Under the pieces are notes generated by a model. That model worked only from the letters and a program-made list of their open reading frames with translations. It did not search any database and had not been told where the DNA came from. This document shows positions 11,051 through 24,400 of a DNA stretch of 64,000 bases, one piece after another (within the stretch, counting starts at the first letter, position 1; every line of letters starts with the position of its first letter). A program made the position numbers and the translations under genes. This DNA is from Oxyruncus cristatus (Eukaryota > Chordata > Aves > Passeriformes > Cotingidae): positions 1 through 64,000 of the forward strand of contig VXAY01002602.1 in the NCBI GenBank assembly GCA_013399855.1, read 5' to 3'.

Positions 11051-13060
11051 AGAATAGAATAAAACAGACTATTTCAGTTGAAAGGGACCAATAATGATGA
11101 TCTAGTTCAACTGTCTGACCTTTCAGGGCTGATATGTTAGTATATATTATTAAGGGCATTAATATCTCTTAAATACTGGCGGGACTGGGGTATTGACTAC
11201 TTCTCTAGGAAGACTGTTCCCATGTTTGACCACTCTTCTGGTAATGAAATTCTTCCTAATGTCCAGTCTAAACCTCCCCAGTGCAACTTTGGACCATTCC
11301 CACACGTCCTATCCCCGAATACAAGAGATAAGAGCTCAACACCTCCCGCTTCACTTCCCCTCCTCAGGAAGCTGTAGGGAGCAAGGAGGTTGCCCCTCAG
11401 CCTCCTTTTCTCCAAACCAGACAAGCCCAAAGTCCTTAGCTGCTGCATATAGGACATTCCTTCCAACCCTTTCACCAACTTTGTTTTACTCCTTTGGGGT
11501 AAAGGATCTTCATATCCTTCTTAAGTTGTTGTGTCCAGAACTTCTTATAGTCCTCCAGGTGAGGCTGCTGAATGCAGTTGGATAATCACCTCTCTTGACG
11601 GGATGGTCATGCTGTGTTTGAGGCACCCCGGGGAGTGGTTTACCCTCTTGGTTGCCTGTGCACACTGATTGCTCATACAGATTCAGCTGTTGGCCAGCAC
11701 TTCAAGATCCTTTTCTGCAGGGCTGATCTCCAGCTACTCCAGTCCCAATTTATACTTCTGCCTGGAATCACTCAAACCTGGGTGCATAATCTGGCTCTTG
11801 AACCTATTAAATTTCATCCTATGAATCATAGCTCAGTGCTCCAACTATCTAAAACTCTCTGCAAGACTTATTGTCCCTCAAAAGAGTCAACAGTACATCC
11901 CAGTTTCATATCATAAGCAAACTTATCAGTGATGCATTAAACCCATGCATCCAGACTGTTGGTAAATCCATTAAACAGTACTGGCCCTCGAATCAAACCC
12001 TGAGGAACACCACTGGTGACCACTCTCCAGACAGATGTAGCCCCACTCACTACAACCCTTTGAGCTCTACCCTTCAGCCAGGTCTTCATCCAGCAAGCCA
12101 TGAACCTGCTCATCCCGCAGCTGGACAACTTAGACAGAAGGGTGCTGTGAGGCACAGCATCAAAAACCTTACTAAAATCGAGTAAAACTGTATCCACTGC
12201 CTTCCCTTCACCTACTAGGTGAGTGATTTATCGTAGAAGGATATTAAATTGGTTAAACAGGACTTTCCCTGTGTGAATCTATGTTGACTGTGCCTGATGA
12301 TCACAAAATTGTTTAAATGCCTTTCAGTAGCACTGAGTATAATTTCCGTAATTTTTCCAGGAACTGAGATTGGACTAACAGGTCTGTAGTCCTCTGGGTC
12401 TTCCCTTGCATCTTTTTTGTAGATTGGAATAACATTGCTTGGATTTCAGTAATCAGAGACCTCCACAGTCTGCCAAAATATTTGGTAGATGATAAAGAAG
12501 GGTCCTGCCATGACATCTGATATTCCTTTCAGTACTCTGGGATGAATCCCATCAGTCCTCATGGACCTGTGAATATTCAGCTCATACAGCTGTTCCCTGA
12601 CAATTTCAGTGTTCACAAATGAAATTTCAATGTTCCCACAATCATATTTCTCTGATTTAGGGAATCAGGCAGCCCAATGTCTTTCAACATTATTAATAAT
12701 TGAAATTAAAAAAAATAAAAACATTGAATGTGTCCACGTTTTTCATCCCTATTAATCTGATGAGCATCTTCTACAAGTATCAGTCCAGCGTTTTCTCTAG
12801 ACTTGCTATTACTATTAACACACTTTTAAAAGCTCTTTGAACACTGGCCAGTTACAACTTTAATTGAGTTTTAGTCTTTCATGTTTTCACCCTGCATACA
12901 TGGACCATATTCTCTAATTCCCTGGCCTTGCTTTCAGAGATCATAAAATCTCCTTTTCCTCTGGAGCTCCACAAGAAATTCCCTGTTCAGCCAAGATGGT
13001 CTTCTGCTTTGCTTTCTTGACTAATGACACAGTAGAATTATTAGCTTGCACAGTGCAATT
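11051..13060 (-). mobile_element. CR1 LINE, long degraded copy with RT region
   Basis: A second minus-strand CR1. Its 3' end is at 11051-11110 (CACAGAATAGAATAAAAC, then GTTGAAAGGGACC). It runs about 2 kb through the ORF2 region, making it the longest CR1 copy in the window. The minus-strand frame at 11937-12197 shows reverse transcriptase motifs: [12 protein letters not shown] at the start and [13 protein letters not shown] downstream. The same frame, after one stop codon, reads KFAYDMKLG where CR1 has the FADD catalytic box, so the first catalytic aspartate is lost (GAT to TAT at 11913-11915). Stops and frameshifts make it dead. The distal limit near 13060 is approximate. Confidence 0.88.
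11937..12197 (-). pseudogene. CR1 ORF2 reverse transcriptase remnant
   Basis: An 86-codon open piece of the CR1 reverse transcriptase palm region. It contains the aspartate-bearing DFSKxFD block and the GVPQG block that precedes the catalytic FADD motif. A TAA at 11937-11939 ends the frame. In-frame sequence beyond it carries the mutated FAYD box at 11910-11921. In intact CR1 this enzyme copies element RNA at a nicked target. Here it is a fragment of a decayed element with no independent function. Confidence 0.88.
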
Positions 13061-14150
13061 GGCTGATACACAAAAGAAGAACTTGGTAAATAAAAGACCA
13101 CTTTTGGTCATCCCTTCCACACGCTGGACAGGGTTCAGACTACTTAGGCTTTCTTGGTTCATGTGGCCACAAAATAATTGTACCAAAAGAAGGGTCACTA
13201 CTAAAGATTAATAAATTTTTTGGTCAAATAGTGAGTTCTGTGACTAGCTACTCTGAAGTTATCTAAAGTGCTTCATAAATATTCTCACAACTACTTCCAT
13301 GAGTAAAGTCAACGGAACTATTTTCTTGTAAAGGTAAAAGAAAGACAGTGGAAGGAAACATGAATGTTACAGTTAAGACTGTCAAACAAGAAAGAAAATT
13401 AAAATTGATTTGGATATTATTTTTTTCTTTTTCTCCACAATAATCCCATCTCAAGAAATGTATCTAGAATTATTATTGCTGAGAAGGGTGTAGATTGCAA
13501 AACATTTAAGGTCTGGGTTTTTTTAACCACACACATTTGTAAGAAAGTTGACTCTAGTCTTCACAAATTGCAGCAGAATTTCCTTCAGACTGTTAAAAAG
13601 ACTGTCCTGTTCTTGTTTGTTTTGTACTGTTTTATTGTCTTGTAGAATAAAACAAAAGATTGTGATTTTCTAATTATAAAACTAATTAACTCTCACAAAG
13701 TAGAGGACTTGTACTTTAGCTCTTGTGCTATTTCTGTAGGTGTAGAGTACAAAAGAATTCACTATCTGATCTTAATCCCAAATTGTGTGTTTAGAGAACA
13801 GGGACCTCCCCTTGGTAGCATAATTATAAAATATTTTACAAAAATATTTTATAAATATTTATAAAAAATATTTTACAAAATATAAGAATAAGTGTTTTTG
13901 TTTATATAGATCTAGATTTCCTGCATGGTTTCCGTTTTTTTATTATTTTTAATAAAGAAAATAATTGAAATGTGTCCTCATATATAAAAGTATTATTGCA
14001 ACCAAAGATTTTAATGTTTCATCCTCAGAATGATAGAAGTAAAACAGTAGGGAGACATCTTGCGTTTTGGGTTTATTGTGCTCTCCAATAATTTTGTCAA
14101 TTTTTTTTTGTTTGGTTTGGTTTTTGGTTGGTTGGTTGGCTTTTGGTTTA
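13061..14150. other. AT-rich unique DNA, no gene seen
   Basis: Includes a strongly AT-rich palindrome-like stretch at about 13825-13885 built of AAAATATTTT units. No gene recognised. Confidence 0.5.
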
Positions 14151-14152
14151 GG

Positions 14153-14183
14153 TTTTGTTGTTGTTGTTGTTGTTGTTGTTGTT
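14153..14183 (+). repeat. (TTG)n microsatellite
   Basis: About nine to ten TTG units following T/G-rich sequence from 14101. It creates a poly-Q frame on the minus strand and a poly-C frame on the plus strand. Neither is a gene. Confidence 0.9.
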
Positions 14184-16277
14184 CCAAGGTATTGGTCGTA
14201 AAAAAATACACAGCCCTAATAATGTCACACTTGATCAGCACACACAATGCAGAAAGCTCCTTTATTGGCTGTCAATAAATGTACAGCTCTATATTCTTTT
14301 ACAAAACTTCCCTTTTATTCCTTTATAACTTTCCTTTTATACTGTTTTAGATTTTATAATTGAGTCTGTGAATGATGGTGGATTAACACATACCTTGGAG
14401 ACGAAAGCCTATTTTTTTCCAGAAGAACAGTATATCCTCAGTGTAAAGTTTTTCTAGGATTACTGTAATCTTTCTTCTTCCTTTATTTCCTTGTTTTATT
14501 CTCTGAAAATCACTTTAAGGAGTCTTTAGAGAGTGCCTCTTCACACAAATCTCAGTAATATTTCTCAGCACTTGACACCACCTGTTTTAAATGAAGAGCA
14601 CTGAAATCTACACATAGAAACCCAGACACTTCTGAGAAGTGCTCAATAGGAAAAAAACGGGTGAGAGGGAGAAGAAACTTGAAAACATGTTTTGAGAGCA
14701 ACTTGGTTAGTTAATTCTTCTTAATTTAAAAGAAATCAGTCATTTTAAGGAGAAATGCATTAAAAAAAAAAAATAAAAAAACCAAAACCAAACAGTGGGA
14801 TGGAAGGGAAATGGCTGGACTGGTTACAGAATGTCATGTGAGAGACATGACATGTAAAGGAAGCCACAAAATTATATGGTTCTATGCAAATAGTAAACTT
14901 TGGTCTCATTTTGAGTTTTCCTAAATAATTTAAAAGTAGTTAGAATGAACAGTATTGAACATCATAACTGTATAGAAGACTGAACATTAGGGTAGTTTAA
15001 AAAATACATACGTGGAGTAAATTGGAATAGATTTCTGAGAAAAAGATGACAAAAGTTGAAAAAAAACTAGTGATAAGTGGTGCAAAGAAGTTATAAAACA
15101 TACCTAATTTGTAAAATATACCTTATCACATATAAATTGTCTTATTCTAAATGTCATTTATAGAAAACTCCCCCACTACCAAGTTTTTTAAAACACAAAC
15201 ATAAAAACTTAATTTTTTGTTATGTTTTCAGTGAAATACTGAGGGGCAGGGGATGGGGAAGAAGCAAAGAGAAGAAAAACCTTGAGATTTCATTATTTTG
15301 ATTTTTCTAGTAAAGGATTTAGGTTTTTGTTCATTTTCTCTATTTCTATTTTTAAAAAAATAAGTTTAGAATGAAGAGTCTGTTGAAATGTCAAACTCTT
15401 TAGATTTATTAAGTAATCTGAAAAAGATGTGCTGCAGCCATGACATTTACGTTTGATTAGCAAAGGTAACATAATTCACTATGACATTCTGTTAAGAAGG
15501 ATTAAATATTATTACATGGAGAAGGTGGTCGAAGAGTTTACAAGAATTTCCTTTCACTCCTATGCAGTTGAAAACTGTAATTTTGAAACTAAATATTTAG
15601 AATAGAGTAAGAGACAACCTTTCTTCAGTTCCTCACTAGCAGTTATTTTCCTCCTTTGCCTCTATTCTGTTTAAGAAATGACTAGAGGTGTTTACAGCTT
15701 CAATTTTAGACACCCATCACTAAATCTCTTCTAAGTGTAAGTCATTTCTCTGTTCAAAATTACTGAAATCTTAACCTATAGATAGGTAAAAGCAAACAAC
15801 TGGGATATTACTTTCAGACCAGCTAGGAGAAAGGTAAAGTAAAACTAGTGAAAGAAAAACCATTGTTGAAAAAGAAGATTTCAAACTTAACAACAGCTGT
15901 ATTTAAGAAGATAAAATAGTATTATAGACCATAAATTTATATCCAAAAATGTTGATTTAGGGGTGGCACAACCCAGCTTCATCATATCACATAACTTGAG
16001 GTGATCAGTAAGACCTGTTTTTTGGGTGACCTAAACAATTTTTGTGTCATCTGAAAAATTCTGGTCCCTATTTATTTATTTTTTTTTTAGAAAATGGAAT
16101 GCAAATATATACAGCAATGGCAACACATTATTACAGTAGAAAACTTCTGACTGAAAACTTAAATGTATTCTTTTTGACAGAAACATTTATGTTTTGCATC
16201 CAGCAACAACTTCATAAATATCCTGCCAGAGTTCAAGAAACGTTTGGACAATTCTCTAAGACAAATGATGTAATTCT
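14184..16277. other. AT-rich unique DNA, no gene seen
   Basis: No recognisable coding segment or repeat. The 83-codon frame at 16042-16293 and the 100-codon minus-strand frame at 16159-16461 overlap each other and run into a CR1 tail. Confidence 0.5.
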
Positions 16278-16356
16278 TGGGTCTGTCCTGTGAAGGGCTG
16301 AGAGTTGGACTTTGGTGATCCTTCTGGGTCCCTTCCAACTCAGGATATTCTAAATA
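16278..16356 (+). mobile_element. CR1 LINE 3'-end fragment (CR1-X-like)
   Basis: Reads GAGAGTTGGACTTTGGTGAT, then GGGTCCCTTCCAACTCAGGA and an ATATTCTA end in the sense direction, so this copy lies on the plus strand. It is under 100 bp and 5'-truncated. Confidence 0.88.
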
Positions 16357-18014
16357 ATATTTTAAAAAAGAAAAAAAGAAAATACGGGGGAAGTAGGAGC
16401 TGTCATCCCATGTTGCAATATCAACAGTGAAGACATTAAACCTAAACTTAGAAAATAACATGCATTAGCATATTCAGAACAATCAGATGTCAGAAAAGAG
16501 ATGTCAATTAGTATATTAAGGTCAAATGTCCATTCAGAAGTGCATTTTTAAGCCAAAATTTTGATGTGGAGAAGTACTGTGGATGTCAGTGCACACACAT
16601 ATATTTGTACAGTCAGTTAAAACAAGATATTATCTAGTAATTCCTCAGTCTTAATGTATTGTTTCCAGTATGAAGTTTCTAAAGTATTATACTGCTAAAA
16701 TACCACAATGAACAATGTTCTTTTCATGCACTTCAAAAAAAACCCCAACAAACAAACCTCTGCAAACCCCTAAGAATCCTTTACAGTCTCTAATCTACTC
16801 CATGGAAAGAAAGTAATGGGATTAGATTACTATCATAGTTTCTTTCACTGAGTTAAATGAAAACCGCCATGCTCTTCAATACAGCAGAACATGGGAACAC
16901 TTTTTCTGGTGTTAAACTCAAATGACCTCATTTGTGCTCATTGTATTTATTAATGTCATTATCAAAACCTTTCCTTCTCTGCACTGAAACACCCTAGTGT
17001 TAACAGTCGCTTAAGTCTATATGAAGAACTAGTCTGAACTAATTTTTTTTAATAGTTTTAAATAATTGGTTTTATTATTAAATGACAGCCTCTAATTTTG
17101 ATCTGCTTTTCACTGTTCTCCTATGCCTTCATTTTTCAGTTCAGCCATTTCATAGATATGTAATTATTTGGTTTAGATGACCACTGCTGTACAGTGACAA
17201 TATGTAATTCACCAAAATATATTAAATATAGCAGGATTGTGTCAAATATATGAAAGAATTTATTAATTCATTTCTAGAAGGATAGTTTCTCTTTAATATG
17301 ACTAAACCAGAACATATAAGTATATTGGTTATATTAGCTTTAGGCACATATTTTCTCTGTGGTTTGGTTTTAGCTTGTAGTTTTATCACACATACAAGTT
17401 AATTGAAAATGCAATTGAAAAAGAATAGTCAACGGCGTGGAAAAAAACTACCTCTGAAAAGTTGATAATATCATGTCTAAACTTTATACAGCCTTCACAT
17501 ATGTATCTAGATATGAAAAGTCATAAGCATACTTTCATATTAATTTATGATGAAAGCAACAATTACAATCACAAGCTGAAAAAAGAGACAAATCATTAAG
17601 AAATATTTTTATACAGTATTTTAAAAAAAAGCTTCAGTTTCCATATAAACTTCCTTCTAGTGTTTCTGCAAAGTTCCTTTTTTTTTTTTACAAAAACTTT
17701 TAAGAATGGATATGCTGAGACTCTCCCAGGGGTTCAACCTCTACTGAATTAGAGTTTACTGTCTTAGGTAACAGCAAATTTTTAGATATAATGTTAATAA
17801 GTAAAATTAGAATAAATTGACAGAAGTTAGGGAAAAAGAAGAAAAAGTGATACAGATAGCTGGAGAGAATAACTTCATAGTAATGATGAATAGTGCTAAA
17901 AATAAAAGAGTTTAGCTGAACAGTAACTAAGGGGGATGAGACCAACATCAAGACAGAGAGGGAGAGAAAAGAAGAGAAATTATTTTATATGAAAAACATG
18001 CTATCCTGGAAGAA
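16357..18014. other. AT-rich unique DNA, no gene seen
   Basis: No gene seen. The 83-codon minus-strand frame at 17700-17951 has a hydrophobic stretch but no start, splice or domain support. Confidence 0.5.
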
Positions 18015-18257
18015 AAGCTGTAAGATTAAAAAATGGAAAGTTTAAACTAAATATCTGTAGATATTCTGACAGGGAGGTGTAATAGGATTTGGAATAGTCT
18101 CCTAAGGGTAGTGGTAGAAAATTCATCACTTAGCATTTTCAACACTAGACAGGACAAAGAACAAGAAAAAATATAGTTGGAGAAAATCCTGCCTTGACAG
18201 AGAGATGAAATGAATAATCTAATAGGCCCTTTCCATCTCTAACTTGTTGCTATGAAA
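18015..18257 (+). mobile_element. Old degraded CR1 3' region
   Basis: Diverged match to the 3' part of an old CR1 lineage: a GGAATAGTCTCCTAAGGGTA block, TGGTAGAAAATTCATCACTT, ATCCTGCCTTGA, and CCCTTTCCATCTCTAACTTG near the end. The order agrees with the CR1 consensus pattern on the plus strand, but substitutions are heavy, so it is much older than the copies at 9.5-11 kb. Confidence 0.7.
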
Positions 18258-18797
18258 CTGCCAGAAAAGACTAAATTTAATCTTCTTGGTGTCTTTTATT
18301 CTCTTATACATAAATTATCTTAATCTTTTCTGGGCATTTTCTACCTCTTCTGTCTCCTTTAACAGAGATTTAGAACAGGTATTTAAAATGTTTTTATTCT
18401 ATTTCCTCTTTTTCAACTGTTGCAAGTTAATTTTAGTTCTTATATGAACGAAACATGGAAATGAATAGTGGTTAGCTTTGTATTATAGATGAGCAGGAAT
18501 CTTTCATTTAAATGTTTTCTCTCAGAATTGTCATGATTTTCACTAAGGTTTGTAAAATTTTATACTGCAGTTCCAATGCAGACAAAATTAAAAATAACTT
18601 CTAATTACCTGCCATGCTTTGAACATTTTATTTAGAACTTATAGCAAAAGGATGACTTAGACAAGCATTCAAAAAATGTAAGAGTGATACTGCTGAAGAA
18701 AACACAAGTGTCACTGAAATCTTTCATGCAGTACATTTTACTGTCCTGTTACTGTTCTCGATTTTGTTTCCATTTATGTGTACTGAGCTGTTTTCAG
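18258..18797. other. AT-rich unique DNA upstream of an exon-like segment
   Basis: Nothing recognisable except a pyrimidine-containing acceptor-like end (TTTTCAG) at 18791-18797. Confidence 0.45.
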
Positions 18798-19060
18798 CAA
18801 AGGGAAATGGCAATGGATGCTTTATTCTCAATGGATTGTATAGACATGTGTCACAGTGAAGTTACCATGCAAGCGTACTGTCCCATCTCTGAAACTGTCC
18901 TCAGAGAGCCGAGTGCCACAGGAGATTTGGGAGTAACATGCCACAAGAGACAGATCACAGATTTCAGAGAAGTTGGTGAGAGAATCAAAGGTTTTTTACC
19001 CATGTCAAAATGGAAAATCACAAGGAGAGGAAAAAATTATTGTTGTGATGTACCAGATAC
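18798..19060 (+). CDS. Exon-like open segment, identity unknown
   Basis: An open frame runs through a 263-bp segment bounded by a plausible splice acceptor (CTGTTTTCAG ending at 18797) and a strong consensus donor (GTAAGT at 19061-19066). The frame is open across the whole segment and closes at once after the donor. The encoded 87 residues include seven cysteines, with the patterns CIDMC and YCCDV, and a basic KWKITRRGK stretch. No domain is recognised. Phase would be 0 at the start and 2 at the end. It could be an internal coding exon of a gene extending outside the window, a lncRNA exon, or chance. No partner exon was found in this window. Confidence 0.25.
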
Positions 19061-21410
19061 GTAAGTGGAATTAACAGTGTGCTTCATGAAAAAAAACCCC
19101 TACATTGTAGTTTCCTTAATTACTTTCAATGACTTAATTTTCTGAAGATTTCTAATTGCTCTGGAAGGCCAGAAAGCCAGGTGGGCTTGGCAGGTTTTAC
19201 TGCTGACTTAATGAGTCTGAGATAAGCTAACGTCATGATCCATGGAGGGATTGATTATTGCTAAATTGATGATACTCTGATTTGTTGCATGACTGCTGCT
19301 ACTCTTTTATTTACACATCTTTCGAAACACTGACTTTAGTTCAAAAATTGAAATTTTCCTTTTCTCTTTCTTTAAACAGCAATAATATAAGTAGTAGAGA
19401 GTTATATTTCTATCTAAATTAGAACTTATGCCTTCACATTTTATCTGGATTTTGAATAGTTAAATGGCTCAAAATATTGTGTCTAACATTTTGCATAAAT
19501 AATTTAGCTCTGGCAAAAGATATATGTTGGTATTTACAGTGAAAAATACCTGAAAGCTGTGGATTTGATGAGATGTTTTATAACTTATTTCACTAATGTA
19601 ATTGAACAACAGAATTCTAAATATCTTTAAGAACTTACATAATATCAACATGACATATCCTAAAATACACTCCAGGCATGAGGAGGGACGAATGGACTAA
19701 GTAAATACCGTTCATTATTTTAAGAATTTGCAGCCATTTGTAATGGCTACATCCATATTAGAAAATAAAATACAGTAGAACCTTTTCTTTGCTCCTGAAG
19801 ACAAGTGACAGAACACTTCTTTCTAATTGACACCTACAGTTAAACTCTCCTCTCCCCTTAAATACAATTACTACTGTACTGAAACTTGGGAACGGTATGG
19901 TTCATCCGTGGCTCTCCCTCAGCGCGTTCCTAGGAAGTGTCTGGAGAGCATAAGCTGTCATGAAGCAAAATTTAAAATGTTGCTAGAGAGTGTGCTTGAC
20001 TGCTTTCCGCTATGCAGATATTCAAGGTGTCTTTTCGGTTAGGGTAACCAACTTTAAACACCTTCTCTGCTCCTAGGATTTTGAAAATGATAAGCAGCGG
20101 AGAACACCCCTCCTTAGGATTATCCTCAGGATATTTCAGACTGAGCTCTTTAAATCACTCTGTTCTCTGAAAGCTGTTCCTCTTTTAATTTGTTAAATTT
20201 TAAAACATATCTACATTTTCTACTGAAGACAATAACTTGATATTTTGTGCATTTTCTTTCAAATCCAAAATCAGAATACAGCAGAGGAAAAGATTTAAAA
20301 ATAAATAAATAAAAAGCAAAGCATCAACATCAGTGAAAAATCTTAAAATAATACCTACTGTAATAACACTTGACACTCAATTACTTTGTAGGTCCAGAAG
20401 ATCCCGTATTGCACTGTTATGTGCAAATATGCATAAGTAGCTATTCTGATTAATATTAGCACCTGAATATGAAAAGAAATAATGATGATTTGTAACTTAC
20501 TATAAAGGCCTGCCATGGAAGCTTGCTAAAAATATATGAAAGTTGCTGGTTGTTTAAGTGAGAATGGCACTTTAAAATATTAGCCTAATCATTATTAATT
20601 CTTTTTATATTTACTGTATTATCATTAATCCAAGGAATTCATTTGCAATTAGTAAAGATGTTATGCAGATTTCTAACATTAATTACTTGAAACATTTGTA
20701 ACAGATAAGCTTGAGAATGCCATACTGTGTTTCAATTTTCAGTGCACATTATCATTACAAATAATGGAAATACTTTGTTGCTTTTGGAAGAAATAAGAAA
20801 ATTAGTAGGATATAATGCAAATGGTACTATGGCTCTAGGCTACAGAAAGTCTGATCCATGTCCTCTTTATTGGTAAGTTGTTCAGAATGGTGTTGTGGGA
20901 ACCATCTTCAAACGTGCTACTTGTAACTCTATGTCTCTTGTCCAAACACTCCATTCCTGCTTTAACCTGCTGCACTAGTGTGGGCAGGCTGTAAAAGTTC
21001 TGGCAGCTTCTTTTGAATAACGATAGATAAAAGGAATGCTTCAGGAATACAGATGTGAGTCCCTAGTTGCGGTTATCTTGCTGTAACTTATGTGTGACTG
21101 GTCTGAAGTTCTTTCTGACAAAGGTAGACAGAGACCTCATAATCATTTCTGGGATGCTGGAAGAATCAGCCTTTGACCCTGGAGTGACTTTCATCCAGAG
21201 ACTTTTATCAATCAGGCAAGTGCCTTATAGCTTCACACAGAAAAGGCTGGACATTGAAAGAGATGCAACCTTGCCATCAGATGCTCACTTCATTGACAAG
21301 AGGATTCACGCTCATTTGCGTATCATCTTGCATGTAAAGAAAAGTAGTTAAGGTAGACGAGAATTTTCTGTCAGTTTGGAACTATACCTTGAAATTCACA
21401 TGACTGTTTA

Positions 21411-21412
<2 letters not shown>
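19061..21412. other. AT-rich unique DNA, no gene seen
   Basis: No gene recognised. Short frames such as 19827-20042 and 21067-21351 lack paired splice sites or domain patterns. Confidence 0.5.

Positions 21413-21473
<61 letters not shown>
21413..21473 (+). repeat. (TAA)n microsatellite
   Basis: About nineteen nearly perfect TAA/ATA units. It is the longest pure trinucleotide tract in the window and likely polymorphic. Confidence 0.95.
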
Positions 21474-21474
<1 letters not shown>

Positions 21475-24400
21475 CCCATTAACATTAAAAAATATCGCTT
21501 TGTTACAGAACTTTTTTAAGACATATAGCAAAGATGAACAAGAAAATGATGAGTCCTATTGCACTGAACACCTATTATTTAAGTCAAAAAGTGAGATGCT
21601 TTCCTGAATCTGTTCTTAAAACTTTTGTTGAATTAGCAGCATGAAATCCTAAACAACAATTTCTTTCCTGTAAGAAAAGAATGTTCATGATGTTATTAAA
21701 AACTAGGAGTGACAAATTCTGTGTTGAATCACTATCTTTCTAATAACAAGCAGGAAATCAAAAATTTCAATTAAAAAAAAAAGAAAAGGGGGGGGGGGGA
21801 ATGTTGCCAAACAGTGACCACAGTGGTCAAAGCTAGAAGAAAAACAATGAAAAGCTGCATGGAGTAAATGGAATTATGAAGTGAATAACATGACCACTGT
21901 ACATGGCTTGTGTATATCTGCGAGAGATCTTAGGTGTTAGTAAGCATTTTGTTTGGGCATAAAATGGTACTGTGATTTTCGTTAACTCTATACAAACACC
22001 TACAGTGATCTGAAACACCCTAAGGTTTCTCAAACATTTTGATGGAGTTGACAGAGACAACAAACAACTTATAAGATATTCAGGCCCTTCTGGAGTGGCA
22101 AATGAAAGAAAGGCAGAGCACTCTAAAACTTCCCAAATGGCACTAGACTTGTGTATGTGTGCTGACAAAAGAAATTACTCTGTTCTGTCTAGTCAGCTGA
22201 AACATATTCTAAACACTTCAACTCTTTTTGCAAGTGACTCAGAGCTAAGTTGGCTAAATATAGAGATGCTAACCCAACTCACGTACAGTAATTTCTACCA
22301 CAACCTCCAGCTGCCTGAAGCTACTTGGAATATATACATGGTTTGCTTCCCTTAACAAGAGTAATAAGAGATCTATCAGTTTATCAACTGTTTTAGCCTC
22401 AGTTATAAATTTTCATTTTTTTTTTCAACTTACAAGAAACAAAAGAGATTATGGAAGTAATTGGAATTTCAATATCTATTTTGATCCTTTTTTTCCTTTT
22501 CACATTTCCTTTTCTTTCACTGTCCCTAGTACAGAGCTTAATTGCCTTTTCAGATGCACTTATGGAAGGTGTAAAATGTTCATTTGGAAATAAATAGAAA
22601 ACTAGTCAGTGGAAATGACCCTGTCTGATCTAACATGTTAAAAACAGATTCTAATTTTTTAAGAACAGCACAGGCAAACTCAGAGATATAAAGGGCAAGG
22701 AAGACAAAAAACAGCTTTGTTTTTTGTCACCAATTTTGTTTATAGCCCAAGAGACAAAAAAACCAACTTAACACACTTAACACAGTTTGTTCCGGCAAAC
22801 TCTTACAACCTTTTTGAGCCAAGGTCTGCCATCTTTAGGAAACCCAATTATATTTTCTCATACATCATGTGGAGGTTTGTTCAATTTTATATTTTAATTT
22901 TTTTTTATTACTTATAAAACAAAGAATAGAATCTGAAAATATTTCTGGAACTACAGCAATACAGCATCTTGTCTGAAAATATTGAGGGTGTTTCTCAGAT
23001 AATACAGGCTTATTGGAATTCCTGACCTACTTGCCATACTACAACACAGCCACCTATTTGAGGAGTACTGGTAACCAGTGGCAGGGATTGGTGTGACTTC
23101 TGAGAATTTTATGGCTTTTTACCTCTAATTGCTGAATTAATAGAATCTATTTTTCCTCAGGTCTCTCCATAGAAACAGCTGTGGGTCTCAGAACACCTGG
23201 AAATCTAGTTTACTGAAGCTTGTCAGGGGAGCCGAGCTATTCTCATAGGTTCTATAAATCACAGACATAAAACAGAGTGCCTGGAATTTGGAAAGTAGAT
23301 ATACTATTATTTGCTTTTTCCCCAGAGTACAAGTCAGAGAACTTTAATTTAATACTGTCTTTTTAATTGGGAGTCCAGGATCTGTATGAGCAAAGATCCA
23401 GAAAACAGGAGAACCAGTTGGCTGTTGGAGCCTAGAAGCTTTGGAGTTCTTTATCTAGAGACAGTTAGATAATGGGGAACTACATCATTATATGTCATGG
23501 CACTTGAACAGTGAGGCAACTTATAAGAGAATGATTTTGACAGCTACCTAAGAAATCCTTGAAAATGAAAAATTCCTACTAAAGGAAAATTTATTTGAAT
23601 TAAAAAACCCCAAAACATACTAAGTATTTTCAATTAATAATATTATACTAAAATTCATTTGTCAGGTTAACATCTGTAAATACTCTCAGGTTTACATTTG
23701 TTTTATGCCATGCTAACCTGTAACTTTACTAGGAAGTAAAATTCAGCTAGTTAAAAATTCTTAACTAAAATATATTAACAAATACTAACTTTTCACAGAG
23801 TTGTTAAATACTTCCACGTGCATTTTAAATGCAAGGACTAAATTAGATTTTATTACCACTGTCATTATAAAGATGAGAATCTTTTTGGAAGCTGCTAGTC
23901 ACATATATGTTGCCAAATCTAGAGCCCAAAGGTTTGGTTAAATTATTTGCTCGGGAGAACAGTGTTCTTCTGGAGTAGTCGGATAATGAACAAAACAACA
24001 TAAAATAAACCCAAAACTGTCCTGATGTTATAACTTTCTCCCATACCACTGTATTTTGAAGGTATTGAAAGAGAGTTTTAGAGAAGACAAGACCTGACAT
24101 AGCCATGTCACTGTATCCTATGTTACTATATTCTTTCCTTGACTTCATTTCTTGACAGTGAAAAAGATATTGACAAACAATAATTTTGCACCTGGAGATA
24201 CTGAACTGGTTCATGTTAATGTAATCCATTTCATGTGGTACCTTCAACCTCATGAAAAGCAAAGAAAAGTGATTATTTTGCCATTCAATGTCTAAAGAAA
24301 ATCTCAATTTTTAAAGACATAGATAGCTTGAAAACTATATGATAAGATTCTCTTTTTAAAAAAATACAGTTTCCTGTTTTGATTAATAACACAGAAATTG

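Noticed and set aside
10663..11094. 143-codon plus-strand frame
   Set aside because: Antisense reading of CR1 ORF2; the coding sense of the element is the minus strand.
14011..14278. Poly-Q and poly-C containing frames
   Set aside because: Direct translations of the TTG microsatellite on the two strands.
23843..24307. 154-codon minus-strand frame, among the longest in the window
   Set aside because: No domain pattern, no splice or start context, composition equals background; one frame of this length is expected by chance in 64 kb.
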